A DNA stretch of 64,000 nucleotides from the NCBI GenBank assembly GCA_020746875.1, contig JAGTJL010000001.1, forward strand, positions 1,426,001 to 1,490,000, written 5' to 3'. The stretch is from Rhexocercosporidium sp. MPI-PUGE-AT-0058 (taxonomy: Eukaryota; Ascomycota; Leotiomycetes; Helotiales). Below, in pieces: positions 11,735 to 22,499 of this stretch; within the stretch, counting starts at the first letter, position 1, and each line of letters starts with the position of its first letter. Made by a program: the position numbers and the translations under genes. The notes under the pieces are model-generated. The model did not search any database. It saw only the letters and a program-made list of their open reading frames with translations, and had not been told where the DNA came from.

Positions 11735-12506
11735 GCTGTAGATAACGCATAGGCTTGGACCCTTTTTCCATTTATTGTTGCCTTAGCTCGTATCATGCAT
11801 TGTATAATAGACTAATGACACGCACGCTGGGCGTTTCTTGACATTCTGGTAGTACCAGCCACAATCAGAATTATGATGGTGTACTCTGCATCTCGTTCAG
11901 CTCACCCTGTTTTGTACTCGGTTCGGACGATTAGGACGAGCTAGCAGATAGAGTAGTTCTGCCCGTATATGTAATTCGATAGCATCTACCTTTCCGATAT
12001 TCTCACTGCTCATGTTATCTCTGCTTTCTGCCGCGTGTAGTAGCATCCTTTCTCCCTACTCGTCTGCAGCGCTCAATCCCAGCCATGATATGCTGCGGCA
12101 CGTATCTCGCGCGTGCTCTTTGCTGAGCTCCATGCTTATCCTGCGGCCGCTGGGGCGTCCTCATAGCACAAGATTCAGCTGCAGCGTTTGTCAACTTTTC
12201 TTTCATTGCCCGGCTCTTCTGGCACTTCCTATGCAACCTTTGTATGATGCGTTGCTGCAGCGTAGTCGTTTAGTTAACAGGACACGCAGCAGGTCTCGAC
12301 CTAGAATCAGCTACTGGAATCAGCTTTCCCAGTCGGTTCATTCTTGGCAGTTCTTTATCATGTTTTGCTAGTTCAGCGAACATGTGTATCAGGCAGACGT
12401 TGCCCTGTTACAGTTGTTTTGTGGTAAGCAGCTTGGTGTAGCTTGTTCGCTGTCAGGCGCGGCTATATATACAGCTACTTCATCTTGAGTTCGCAGTACC
12501 TCCACG
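11735..12506. other. 3' intergenic region between KGD2 and the membrane protein gene
   Basis: Convergent ends. A 119-codon open frame at 12012-12371 has no recognisable features and looks like chance. TATATATA occurs near 12465. Confidence 0.4.
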
Positions 12507-14613
12507 TCAAGTGCCCGCAGACCATCTCGCCCCGTGCTCTGTGACTGGCACTTCGTCATCACACTTCGTCCAGTGGCCCCCAAGACCCTCTTTCTGCAGG
12601 GCTAGTCGCTGCAATTGAAGAGGCGAGGCAAGCAGCCACTGCTCATTCCTAGAGCTACGAGCTCTGAATCGCTTTTGGCTCCAACCAACAACAGGCTCCA
12701 GGATCCAACTCAAAACAATGATGAACAAGCCCACTGCAAATGTTACAGCAATTCCAAGAACTGAGAAGGTTTGGTACTGTCCCACATTCTTCAGAATCTG
12801 ATTCTCGCACATGTTGACTAACTCTGGAAATCCTGTTGGGGGAACAAGTGTAGCGAATCCGTCGTATTCCGATATGTCTTTCGATGCCCATGAGATGATG
12901 GTGTCCTGGAGCCTAGCCAGCGAGGTGTTGAACCACCCAGTGACCTCAGTTCGCCACTGGTCATCCGGCAGTCCTGGAGAAAGTGACTGGAAGGCCGTAT
13001 CTGAGGCATGGAGTGCTGCACTGCTCAAGCCACCAACGCTGCTGAACATCAAGCTGTCATAGCTGGTTAGGTCCAGTCGTGCTATTGCTGCTAGCTGGGC
13101 GTTATTGAGTCCAATTTGTAGTGCTTGAAGGTATGCCCTGTAGGTGCTTGTTAGTTCCGTTGCGGTATTAGTGTTTGGGTTCTGAATTTGGTATTGATCA
13201 GTGCAAGCAAGCACGCTGGTGAGATTAGTCGAGCTGTAGGCTGTGACGTTCCCACTCCGCAGGGGAATGTTAAATTCGCGGTCTGCGTAGAAGAAAGGAT
13301 CGAATACTTGTTGAAGATATCTCATGCCATTGCTGTTCAGGAAAAAGATAGACACGTCGGCATCCGTGCGGTTGAGGTCCTCGATGGGCTCCCAACCTCG
13401 AGATTTATAAGGGTCATATATCACTGCCTTATCTGCACTATTCGGTTGTCATATCATCAGTATGTACGTTTCACTGCTCCTGAGCCTCGAAACTCCAGCC
13501 TGCCACAGGATGTGGATCTAGCAGTCAGACTATGACTAGTTCCTTGCCTGTTGGTCAAAAATTGAGGCCGCTCATACAACCTGTGTGCAGACAACCCCAA
13601 CACTACCGACGTGCAATAATAATGGAATAGGTATGAAAACAAACTCACGCCATGGTATATCCGATGCTGTCGAATCGGGGACTTTCCCTCCACGTGTATG
13701 TGAAATTGGTAGTTCCTATAGAATCTTCTCCCAACCCTCGTGGTCCAAGAAAGTATTCGTACACATCAACCCCACGAACAGGAGACGCTGTTATGAGGTC
13801 GTTGATCTTCAGTACGGAGCAGGTGGCAACCTTCCTGAATCGAATCCTATTCTTAGTTTGGGCATTGATTCCCAGATGATCATGTGAGTCTAGCCAATCC
13901 GTTGACATCTCCAATGCACCCTGTTGGCCCAAGTAACAGCGATTCCCTTTGAACGGACAGGTTGCAGTACTGTTTGTGCTGTATGGTAATTCTTGGGTAG
14001 GAAATACACGACAGCTCGCAGCAGAAGATCTCACTCTTCCATAACAGTTTCTCGCATAGTCAGTCGCCTGTCGACTCTTGGCGGTTGACCATTTGGAGTA
14101 TAGAGGAGTTCCAAACTGTGCGTTGTACTCTAAGTCGGAAGGTTCATTAAATTTAACGAAGCCGCAGCTCTCTGGGTTGATTCTAACTTCGCTAGTAGCG
14201 TATGTTGGCGCTGCGATCCGAGACGAGAAAACGCTGGCTACCGTGAAGGCGGCGAAAGATAGCAGTGGCGGCAGCGAAAACAACAAAAAGCGGAGAGTAT
14301 TGCGCCGGGAAAGACCTCTCCACGCCCATACAACTCTAGTCAAGAGCCAGAGGGTGCCGAGCTGAGATGAGTTTTTGTAGACCACTTGCTGTTGGTGGTG
14401 TATCCCATCACGCTGCAAGTTGGACGCTCGGAGTTGGTGGATACAAAATGAGAGGATTGTCCAGAAGCGGGTTCCGAATATCGTGATGGATGTCGCAGTT
14501 GCTGCTATCAAAAGTGCCCCTGTCTGGACGTCTAGGGTAAGTGAGGCCTTGAGCCAGCCTTCGTTGGAATGGTTGTCCCAGCGACCTGTTGCGATATCGT
14601 AATTAGAGGCCAT
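12507..14613 (-). CDS. fungal membrane glycoprotein of unknown function
   Basis: Exons on the minus strand: 14613-13649 and 13437-12507, 631 aa. The 211-nt intron has a GTGAGT donor, an ATACTGATG branch-like word and an AATAG acceptor, joining phase 2 to give TMAADKAVIYDPY. I do not recognise a named domain. Visible: TM1 at about 33-58 (ALLIAATATSITIFGTRFW), TM2 at about 108-130 (FLLFSLPPLLSFAAFTVASV), a roughly 400-residue, probably extracytoplasmic region with many N-glycosylation sequons (for example NST, NFT, NRT, NVT, NLT, NTS) and several Cys, then TM3 near 545-570 (VLGIAVTFAVGLFIIVLSWI) and a short basic tail. This layout, two N-terminal TMs, a large lumenal or outside domain and one late TM, recurs in Pezizomycotina proteins of unknown role. 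The start is the first Met; an upstream exon cannot be excluded. Confidence 0.75.
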
Positions 14614-15364
14614 TTCCGTACCACTTGTGATTCACCGTCTTCTTGGAGCTGATGATTTTGGCAAGAAACAAGGCATGTTGCTGGGGATGCTCCTGATCGA
14701 TCCACTATATCACCCCTTCGATGTCCCAAGCAACACAATGTCGACGATAGTGTAGGTGGCATTTGGCATGGGTTGTTATTGCACACTGCTCGGTTGGTCA
14801 CTCCTCTCTAGATAACCTATCAAAACAAAGGGTGGCGGTTGACTATTGAAACAGGCTGCGGGCCAGCTTCGGATTCCGGAGGCGAGGGCTTTCAGCTGAA
14901 CTGGTCTTTGATGTTATGGGCCAGAGGAGTGGAAATGTCTCGTGTCGCTAACCATTCTAGGTTTTATGGACGAGGCTAGAGGGAAAGTTCGTCGAAGCTG
15001 AATCACGCTCGACTCTCAAAGCAGCACCGGTTTCTCGATGCCTCAGACCATATAAGACGTCGAGAACTTGCGCCAACTTCAGATTCGACGCCGCCTTCAT
15101 ATCCGCTCAGGGTACACTTCCTAGCTAATGCTCGAACAGATATCCTCTACTCCACATGGGTCGAGATGTGACTGTGCTGCATATATCTAGGGTGCAGGAG
15201 TACCAGCCCTTGTTCGCCTTGGGCGGCTGTAATGCTTGACATGGCACAGTGCCTATCAAAACAAAACAGTCCGCGCTCTCCGAGATCCTGCAGAGGTCGT
15301 TTATCTTTGCATTCCCTGGGGCATGATCCACGCGCAATCCTCGTTTGTCTAGTAAGCTTTCAAC
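14614..15364. other. divergent intergenic region
   Basis: Upstream region of both the membrane protein gene (-) and the secreted protein gene (+). Short open frames on both strands (14532-14801, 15125-15337) show no conserved features. ATGCTGCATATATCT near 15175-15190 is TATA-like but its role is unclear. Confidence 0.4.
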
Positions 15365-16802
15365 ATGCGGTCACAGCTCCTGGCTTTCTCCTGTGTTTTG
15401 CTGTCAACGTTGGGCGTCTCTGCAGAGGGGCAAGGCGAGCTAGCGTGCTCGTACATTAGGGGGATTGTAAACGCGTGCGCTTCGGGAATTTCAAACTTTG
15501 CGCAACTACCCTTCACATCAGCAGCATCCGTATGCATAACTTCCCGCTTTCTTTCCTGTCAAACTTGGGGGGTTGTTGGTTCGGAATATTTGTCTCGGGA
15601 ATCGAGATCTTACGACATTATTAGCTCCTCCAGACATCACAACGAAGATGTGCTGATTCATTATCAAGTGTCTGTGCTATGAGTCCACAGTTTGGAATCC
15701 AGATAACTACGATCAGGCTTTCAGGACCTGTGATTATTACATCGAAACAGAATCTCCAGTTGACTACGCAACTCTGACTGCTGTCGCCGGAGGACCGTTG
15801 CCGACTGCACCATGTCGAGATGCTGGAAATGTTCGTAATTATCCCGAGAAGGATCCCAACCTCCTCGCCTGCTCGCAAATCGGGAACGTGGTCGCGGGAT
15901 GTGCTGCAACATATCCTGGATTTATCGCTACCGCAGCATTTGTGGATCAAGCCCCATGCCTTTGTTATAGAAATGGAGATCCGTCATCTTATATCGGTCC
16001 GCAGTACGACACTATTGCTGCCTCTTGCTTGGTTTATTACAGTAAAGCGAGTCCAGTCGCGTATTCTTCCGCTCTTGCGTCAAATGGGGGAAAGGTGCCA
16101 GATCCACCATGTCAAGCAGTTAAAGATGCATATACAAGTTCGCCATCTATCAGCCGGACACCAGCAACAACTCCACCGGCTCCAGGTAGCTTCCCCAGTC
16201 CCGCAATCGTATCGCCAACTTTCTCCGGCCTTATGACTTCAACTTCTAGCGGTTCATCTAAGCCTTTTTTGAGAAGCTCGACTTCTTCAAGCGAGCGCTC
16301 ACCGAGTGAATCTATTGAACCCGGTCAGTGATCACCTCCGAAGTTTAGTCCAACACAAAGATATCTTGCTGCCTTCCGAAGAACCCTTTTCTTCGTCTTC
16401 ATTGGCACACCTCTTTTACTGCCATGCTTATAGTAGAGACGGTCGGGTACTGACGTTCCTACAGACACGAGTAAGTCAATCAGTCAATCTCAAGGTACAG
16501 CAGGGAATCCAAGAGCAGGATTTAGTATCACATCTATATTCTCAATTTCGAAATTTCCATTACCCATAAATAGCCAGCGTGAAAACATAATAACCTAGGT
16601 CACTATTATAGGAGCTGGTGGCGCGTCAACTTCTGCTCCTGCTGCATTTGTGCCAATTACTACAAGTGTGTCTGGTGCGAGAACAACAATATTCCGAGTA
16701 CGTATACTACTCGAGTATTCCCAGCAGACTGGTGGTGCTGACTACCTAACTCAGTCACGTTATCTTGGACTGGTGTTTGTTGTAGCTGCTCTATTTGTTT
16801 AG
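15365..16802 (+). CDS. secreted, GPI-type protein with two Cys-rich repeats
   Basis: Exons 15365-15529, 15669-16323 and 16612-16802 give 336 aa; a 6-nt exon at 16465-16470 would make 338. The signal peptide is MRSQLLAFSCVLLSTLGVSA. Two copies of one domain follow: ACSYIRGIVNAC...SCLCYESTVW...FRTCDYY...PTAPCRDAG, and ACSQIGNVVAGC...PCLCYRNGDP...ASCLVYY...PDPPCQAV. Both share CxxxxxxVxxxC, xCLCY, a later Cys, YY, and a closing PC. A Ser/Thr/Pro-rich stalk follows (about 215-300), and the last residues are hydrophobic (YLGLVFVVAALFV), like a GPI addition tail. The intron 1 join (phase 0) is fixed by the repeat: it restores SCLCY. Likely cell wall or plasma membrane anchored; function unknown. 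Alternative splicing of the 3' part is possible. Confidence 0.75.
16465..16470 (+). other. possible 6-nt microexon
   Basis: ACACGA lies between a strong acceptor (TACTGACGTTCCTACAG, branch and AG in ideal spacing) and a perfect donor (GTAAGT). Inclusion keeps the frame of the secreted protein (adds two residues) and splits the 288-nt intron 16324-16611 into two of ordinary fungal size. Confidence 0.5.
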
Positions 16803-17205
16803 CTACGTGCGAGGTGTATTCAGGTCCAAAACTTAAATAATATCCGACTTCGACTACTTTCTTGATAGTATCTAGTTGCAGGTTCAGGCTTGACTAGTTG
16901 TCTTGTCTACCAAGTCAAATATTGCATGAGGGGTTTGTCATCATCCCATCTACTTCCAAAGTATGCGAGTCGGACTGCGAGGCAGACAAGCTCTCGATAG
17001 TCAAGTAGCAAGGCCTACTACAAGGCGGACTGTGAAGTCTAGCGCAGGCTTTCACACGAGTGAAGTGGCCAAGTCTCTTGCATGCATGTGACATGGCTTT
17101 GTCATAACTCTGCATCGAGGTGCAAAATCTTAATAAGGGCTGCACGATAACTCTAGGAGTGATATTTGTCGTACTCATCAATACCTTTCCTCGTAGTCCT
17201 GAGCG
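16803..17205. other. intergenic region
   Basis: No gene recognised. An 88-codon frame on the minus strand (16915-17181) shows no family features. Confidence 0.4.
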
Positions 17206-18720
17206 ATGCTGGACGCTCTGAGCACCCTATCCGTGGCAGGCACTATTTTTCGATTTATTGAATGAGGCAGCAAGCTTCTTTCGCAAGGCGGGAGCTCTAC
17301 AACTTAACAAACAAGGGACAACTGACAGTCGACGTAGAGCTTGGGCTGGTAATTAATGACCTGTGTGCCATCATCAAGAGATTCCGAGGATTGTTGGCAT
17401 CAGGAACATCGAATGGAAAGGAATCTGGGGATTCTAGAGCTGGGATGGATAAGATCTGCGATACAACAGCTTCGATTGCAGTGGAACTCCTAGGGAAGCT
17501 AGAAAAGATGAAGGTCAACAGACCAAAGGATGGCAAATGGAAGACACTTTGTCAAATTGTGAAGATTATGTAGTCTAGGGACGAGATAGATGGTTTATAA
17601 CACGACTCAACACTCTCAACGAAGCTATCAATACTAAGGTCTTATTTGTCTTTCTGTAAGTTCTGCAATGGAAAGGAGGAAATAATCTTGCGATTGTCTG
17701 ACAGGCTTCTAGAGAAGTCCTAAAACACTAATTTACCTCGCTACCCGCTACCTTCGATGGTCTTCTTGACCAGCAAAGCAATAGAATTCCGTCATGTGTG
17801 GTTAAATACACGCAAGATGCCCCAACAAGAGCTATCTCAGGATGTTGCAAAAGCGATGTCTCGGCTCGTGAGTCGTCTGGAGAATCGCGATTACGACGAG
17901 CATCCTCGCAGGCGTAGGGTGATACTGGACGAAATGCAGCACACTTCTGCCAACGGGATAACTTCAGATATAGATACTGGAATCACATTCAAAATAGAGA
18001 TGCTATCGGTATCACCGACGAGCAAAAGTCCAAAGCTGGGATGCTCCGAGCGATTATATTTTCTGTGCTTCATGAATGACCCGATCTAATCCCCGTTACC
18101 TTCCTCGAGCGTTGGGCGCAGTATTACCCGCAGCAGCTCGATCTAACAATTTCTCCTCGGTCCAAGACATGGAGCACTGAGAGATTAGAAGCAGCTTCCA
18201 AGTGTCTTCGCAACCAAAAGGAACTCCCTTAAGCTTTCCTGCTCATTGACGGGCTAGACGAATGCGATGATGACCATGAGGACCTTGCTTCTCTCCTAGC
18301 AAGTATAGTTGGTCGTGAACCTTCCCAAGTAAAAGCTTGCATTTCGAGACGAAGGTTTCGGTCTTCAACAGCCATTTTGGTGTCTGTCCTCACTTATAGC
18401 CTCAATAACTTACATTCGACGATATCCGACAATATTTCCATGACACTTCCCAAAAAATGGAGCGTTTCGGAACCTGTATTAACGGGACTCCGCAGCAGCT
18501 TTTGTGCGAATGAACGGTGTCGTGGAAATGGCCGACAGCGTCTTTCTTTGGGTTCGGATTGTCGTCAAGGATCTCTTACAATGTGTCAGGCATCTCGACA
18601 AATATTTCCGGGCTTTAGCAAAGGGTATAAGCCCTCCCGAGAGACCTAGAATTGCTATATAACCACCTGGGACGCGGGTTCGGCCCAGTGTACTTTCCCT
18701 GGGAGTCTAACCATTTTCAA
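17206..18720 (+). pseudogene. broken NACHT/STAND (NLR-like) gene
   Basis: Fungal NLR-like proteins act in non-self recognition and programmed cell death. Remains in order: N-terminal domain start MLDALSTLSVAGTIFRFIE at 17206, then an in-frame TGA (17263-17265), GSKLLSQGG, a one-base shift, and RELYNLTNKGQLTVDVELGLV to KWKTLCQIVKIM with TAG at 17571-17573; further pieces RLNTLNEAINTKVLFVF; then QKSKAGMLRAIIFSVLHE, FLERWAQYYPQQLDL, and a Walker B block LLIDGLDECDDDHEDLASLL near 18,236-18,295; finally SVFLWVRIVVKDLLQ near 18,535-18,580. No Walker A (GxxGxGKS) could be found, so part of the P-loop segment appears lost. Several stops fit G-to-A or C-to-T change (Trp or Gln codons). The gene stops at the AT-island edge with no C-terminal repeats. 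Confidence 0.85.
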
Positions 18721-18880
18721 ATAATCCGCAGTTTTCGCGTATTCGCGAAAAGCACTCCTCGAAGTAATTCTTTAAAGTCCTTTTTATTTATAATATAACA
18801 CTTGCTTCAGAAATACGGTAATCACGTGTAACTAACGTCTTATATATTATATGAAAGTATATAGAAATATTAGGAGTCTT
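18721..18880. other. boundary of the AT-rich island
   Basis: Base composition falls sharply here. The segment ends with GTCTT (18876-18880), the expected left target-site duplication of gypsy copy C; its right partner is outside the window. Confidence 0.5.
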
Positions 18881-19133
18881 TGTCAGATGGAGTTCACGGT
18901 AGGCAAAGCTTCGTAAAGGTTTAAGGTAAATATATTTAAAGAATTAATCTCTGACCTTCGAAGAAGTCCAGAAGAGAAGCGTATATATAAAGAAAGTTAC
19001 TTATAAGAAAAAGTAAAACGCCGGCGTAATTAAAAATATAAGTAAGACTAATTTTATTAATATTATAAAAGCCTCGGCTCTTTTATATTATAGGCCCGAT
19101 TTTATATAAAATAAAATAAATAAGTATATATAT
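18881..19133 (-). repeat. left LTR of copy C, first 253 bp
   Basis: Starts TGTCAGATGGAGTTCACGG and matches the LTRs of A and B throughout. It stops where copy A begins; its last 4 bp (aata) follow the TSD at 28,733. Confidence 0.85.
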
Positions 19134-19390
19134 TATCAGATGGAGTTTACGGTAGGCAAAGCTTCGTAAAGGTTTAAGGTAAATTATATTTAAAGAATTA
19201 ATCTCTGACTTTTAAAGAAGTCCAGAGGAGAAGCGTATATATAAAAGGGATTATCCGTAAGAGGAAGCAAAACGCCGGCGTGACTAAATATATAAGTAGA
19301 CATAATTCTATTAATACCGTAAAAGCCTCGGCCTCCTTATATTACAGGCCTGATTCCGTATAAATAAAATAAATAAGTATATATATAATA
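19134..19390 (-). repeat. left (3') LTR of copy A
   Basis: 257 bp, starts TATCAGATGGAGTTTACGG. Still close to the unmutated sequence, unlike its right partner. Confidence 0.88.
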
Positions 19391-20255
19391 ATTATTCCCT
19401 TTCTTAATAATAACGTCCGCAATATTAATGCTTTAATTAATAATATATTAATACGCTTTCGCGTCGCCTAAGGCGAGGACTAAGCCGCGGTAAGTCGGAC
19501 AGCCGTATTCCGGTTAATAAGTTTAATTAATTAAATTAATACGGTTATTTAAATCACCGCGCTAAGCATATAGTATTATACCGCGATTAATTCGTCGGAC
19601 GTCGTCCGATTACTTTATAAGCTATTCCGTATAATATATTAATATTATTAGCTTAGTAAATAAAAATAGCTTTATAAAATAATAAAAGATATTTACTTTA
19701 ATTATAAGACTCTTGCGCGTATATATAAGAGCTCTTATACTTATATTTAAGTGCTGCAATTATTATTATTATTAAAAAGTTGTCTTCGGTTAGCGAAGTA
19801 ATAAGTAGGTTGCGCGCTAGTAGCGTATTTACGTTTATTTACTAAATAAATAGAATGCAAATAATATAAATATAATAGTATAGTTACGTAATAATTACGA
19901 TTCTGCTATCCCGTTAAAACGTATATATAAACAGCCTCTTCGTCGCGTTAATAATAACCTTTCCTTTTTAATTTATTTATATATAATACTCGTGCTTATA
20001 CGTCGCTATTCTCCTGTCTTTCTTCTTTTTCTTTTCTTTAATTAATTATTAATATTATTATTATTATTATATTCTTTATTTAGCGTCTTAAAGCTATTGT
20101 ATTTAATAATTCTGCGAACTGGCCTCGTAGAGGTTCCTGCGGCTAATACTTTAAAGTTATATTAGTCGATCCCTTCTTTCGTTATATTAATAAAAAAGGT
20201 AAGAAAAATTGCGACTGCTGCTCCGAATAAAAGGCCGTTTATATTATTATACGTA

Positions 20256-21554
20256 TAATCGGTTCCCTGTACTGTTCGCTAATTTTTCCTAAATTGGCTT
20301 AACTTAAAAAGCCCCGCACTCATATTTCAAACTCCCCGCTTGAATTCAATTTTTATGATATTGAAACACTGCTTTTAATCATGGGCCGGAATCGCAAGAC
20401 TGATCGCAAGGAGCTGACGCCAGCTCAAAGAGCTCAAATTTAGACTCGTTATCTTAACGGGTATAGATTTATCGTAATATCTAGGCTAGAAAAGACCTAC
20501 TACTCCACCGTCCGCAATATTATCAAGCGAAGGCTGGAAACTGGCGATTCTAGCTTTGAGAATAAGCTTAGAAGTGGACCTTTTAAGAAGACGAGTGATA
20601 GGAACGATCGAGCGCTTATACGTCACGCAAATCAAAATCTAAGAGACACTCTTTACGCCCTTGTAACTCCGTCCAAATCAGGTCATAAGCTTAGCCGCAA
20701 TATAGTCCGCAAAATCCTCAAAGCTTATAGCAAAGCTAAACGCAAGCCTTATAAGAAGCTATACTTGAAGCCTAAGTATAAAAACAAGCGGCTGATTTAA
20801 TATAAATAATAAAAAAAGACTAAAAGGAACTACCGAAAGATTTATTAAAGTAATAAAGTTATATTTCACGTCGAAAAGGATAGAAACACTATTTATATTA
20901 CATGCGGGCTTAAAGAAAAGTACTTAAAGAAGAACTTAAAGCCTAGCTTTAAGAGTAGACGAACGAGTATTAGAGTTTGATCTTGTTTTTGCGGCAATAA
21001 GATAAGACTATTAGTTATTATTAAGAGAGAGGGACAGATGAACGCAAAGCGTTATTTAAAGACTCTCAAAGAGTATTTTATCCTTTTTTATAAGAGGATA
21101 ATTGCAAAATACGGCCCTAAGGTAATTATGCAAGAGGATAATGCTCCTTGGCATACTACTAAAATAATAAGGAAATATATAAAGTAATAAGGCATTTCAC
21201 AGTTGCAATAGCCTTTATAATCGCTTAATCTTTCATTAATTAAGAATTTATAAAAGCAAATCAAGAATATAATTAGTAAATAAAAGCATAAGATTAAGAA
21301 TATTAGAATAATAAAGCGAGCTTTAAAAGAAGTTTAGCCTTAAATCAAGCCTGAAACGCTTGAGAAGTTAAATGTAAGTATAAGAGCACGGATTAATACT
21401 TGTATTAAAAACAAAAGAAGAGCGACAAAATATTAATATATCTTTAATTTAAACTTGAAATAATATAAATAAGACTGATAATTAAGGAGTTATACGTGTT
21501 TAAAGTTATAAAGGCCTCTGTACGTGATTAGCGAACAGTACAAGGAACCGATTG
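20256..21554 (+). mobile_element. Tc1/mariner-like element in copy A
   Basis: 1,299 bp with terminal inverted repeats (YAATCGGTTCC followed by YTGTACTGTTCGCTAAT) and TA on both sides (20254-20255, 21555-21556). Copy B carries the empty site (acgTAtttatatttat near 30,777), which proves the borders. Less RIP-mutated than its host. Confidence 0.93.
20381..21436 (+). pseudogene. Tc1-like transposase, inactivated by stops
   Basis: One frame of 351 codons from ATG (MGRNRKTDRKELTPAQRAQI) to TAA at 21434-21436 with no frameshift seen, but many internal TAA/TAG stops, the pattern RIP leaves at Gln and Trp codons. An N-terminal helix-turn-helix region is followed by the DDE-type block VIMQEDNAPWHTTKI (second catalytic Asp) and a degraded version of the downstream block that normally carries the third acidic residue. 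Length fits fungal Tc1-type transposases. Not functional as it stands. Confidence 0.85.
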
Positions 21555-22499
21555 TACTTATATTTATAAAATTTATTAATAATATAATATTAAGCGCGTC
21601 AAAAGTAAACCGTATATTAACCGTAAAATAAATAATTTTCTTATACTTTTTATAAGAATATTCGTATTATAAAGAACCTTGCCGTCGATTTCGAGAACTG
21701 ACTACGTAAGAATGATTAATATAATGCCGGCGTTGCTCTCGAGGACTATAACTTTACGATTCTTACGGGAGCTTAAAGCTTTATTACTTGGCTCGAGAAG
21801 TACCGTATAACCGATTTCTTATCGCGTATATCTTTTAAGCTTAATAAGAAAGATATTAATTAAATCTCTTCTTTTATTAATACTCCTTTTATAAATTATA
21901 TTTTTTTCCTTTAAAATACTATTAATATATTAACGAAATAAAAGAATTTAAAAAGTTTTATAAAAGTATAATACGCTTAATCGGTAATATATTTAAGTTT
22001 AAGAACGCTTATATTATTACTTTTGCTTTTAAGGCCGATTAAATTATTTATAATTTAATAAAAGAATTAATAACGAAGATTTAATTATATTATAAAATTA
22101 TAATAGCTATTATAAGTATTCCGTACTCGCTCCGCTATTAATATATATTAATATTATATTAAGGCGGTATTATATTAAACGAGACTATTAGAGCTATTTT
22201 AAGAGATATTTTATAGTTTTTTAGCGCTTAATAAATATTATAATATAAGTTTAAGTTTAACGTTAAAAAGTTTAGGATTTTTAGATAATTTAATTTATAA
22301 AATAAATACTTTATGCTTTAAGTACTTATAATAGAATTACGTTATTATTTTATAATTAAAATAGAATCTCGTTACTTTTTAAATTATAATTTAAATATAT
22401 TTTATAAGCTTATTCTTTTTAAATATAATATTATATATTTTATACTTACGCCGGTATTATTTTTAAAGCTTTAATAAAATTTTTAAAACTTTTATAAGA

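Noticed and set aside
12012..12371. 119-codon open frame after KGD2
   Set aside because: No motif, no neighbours in frame, Ser/Leu-rich chance content.
18881..19133. Solo LTR next to copy A
   Set aside because: It lacks its last 4 bp, which occur beyond A after the TSD, so it is the split LTR of copy C.
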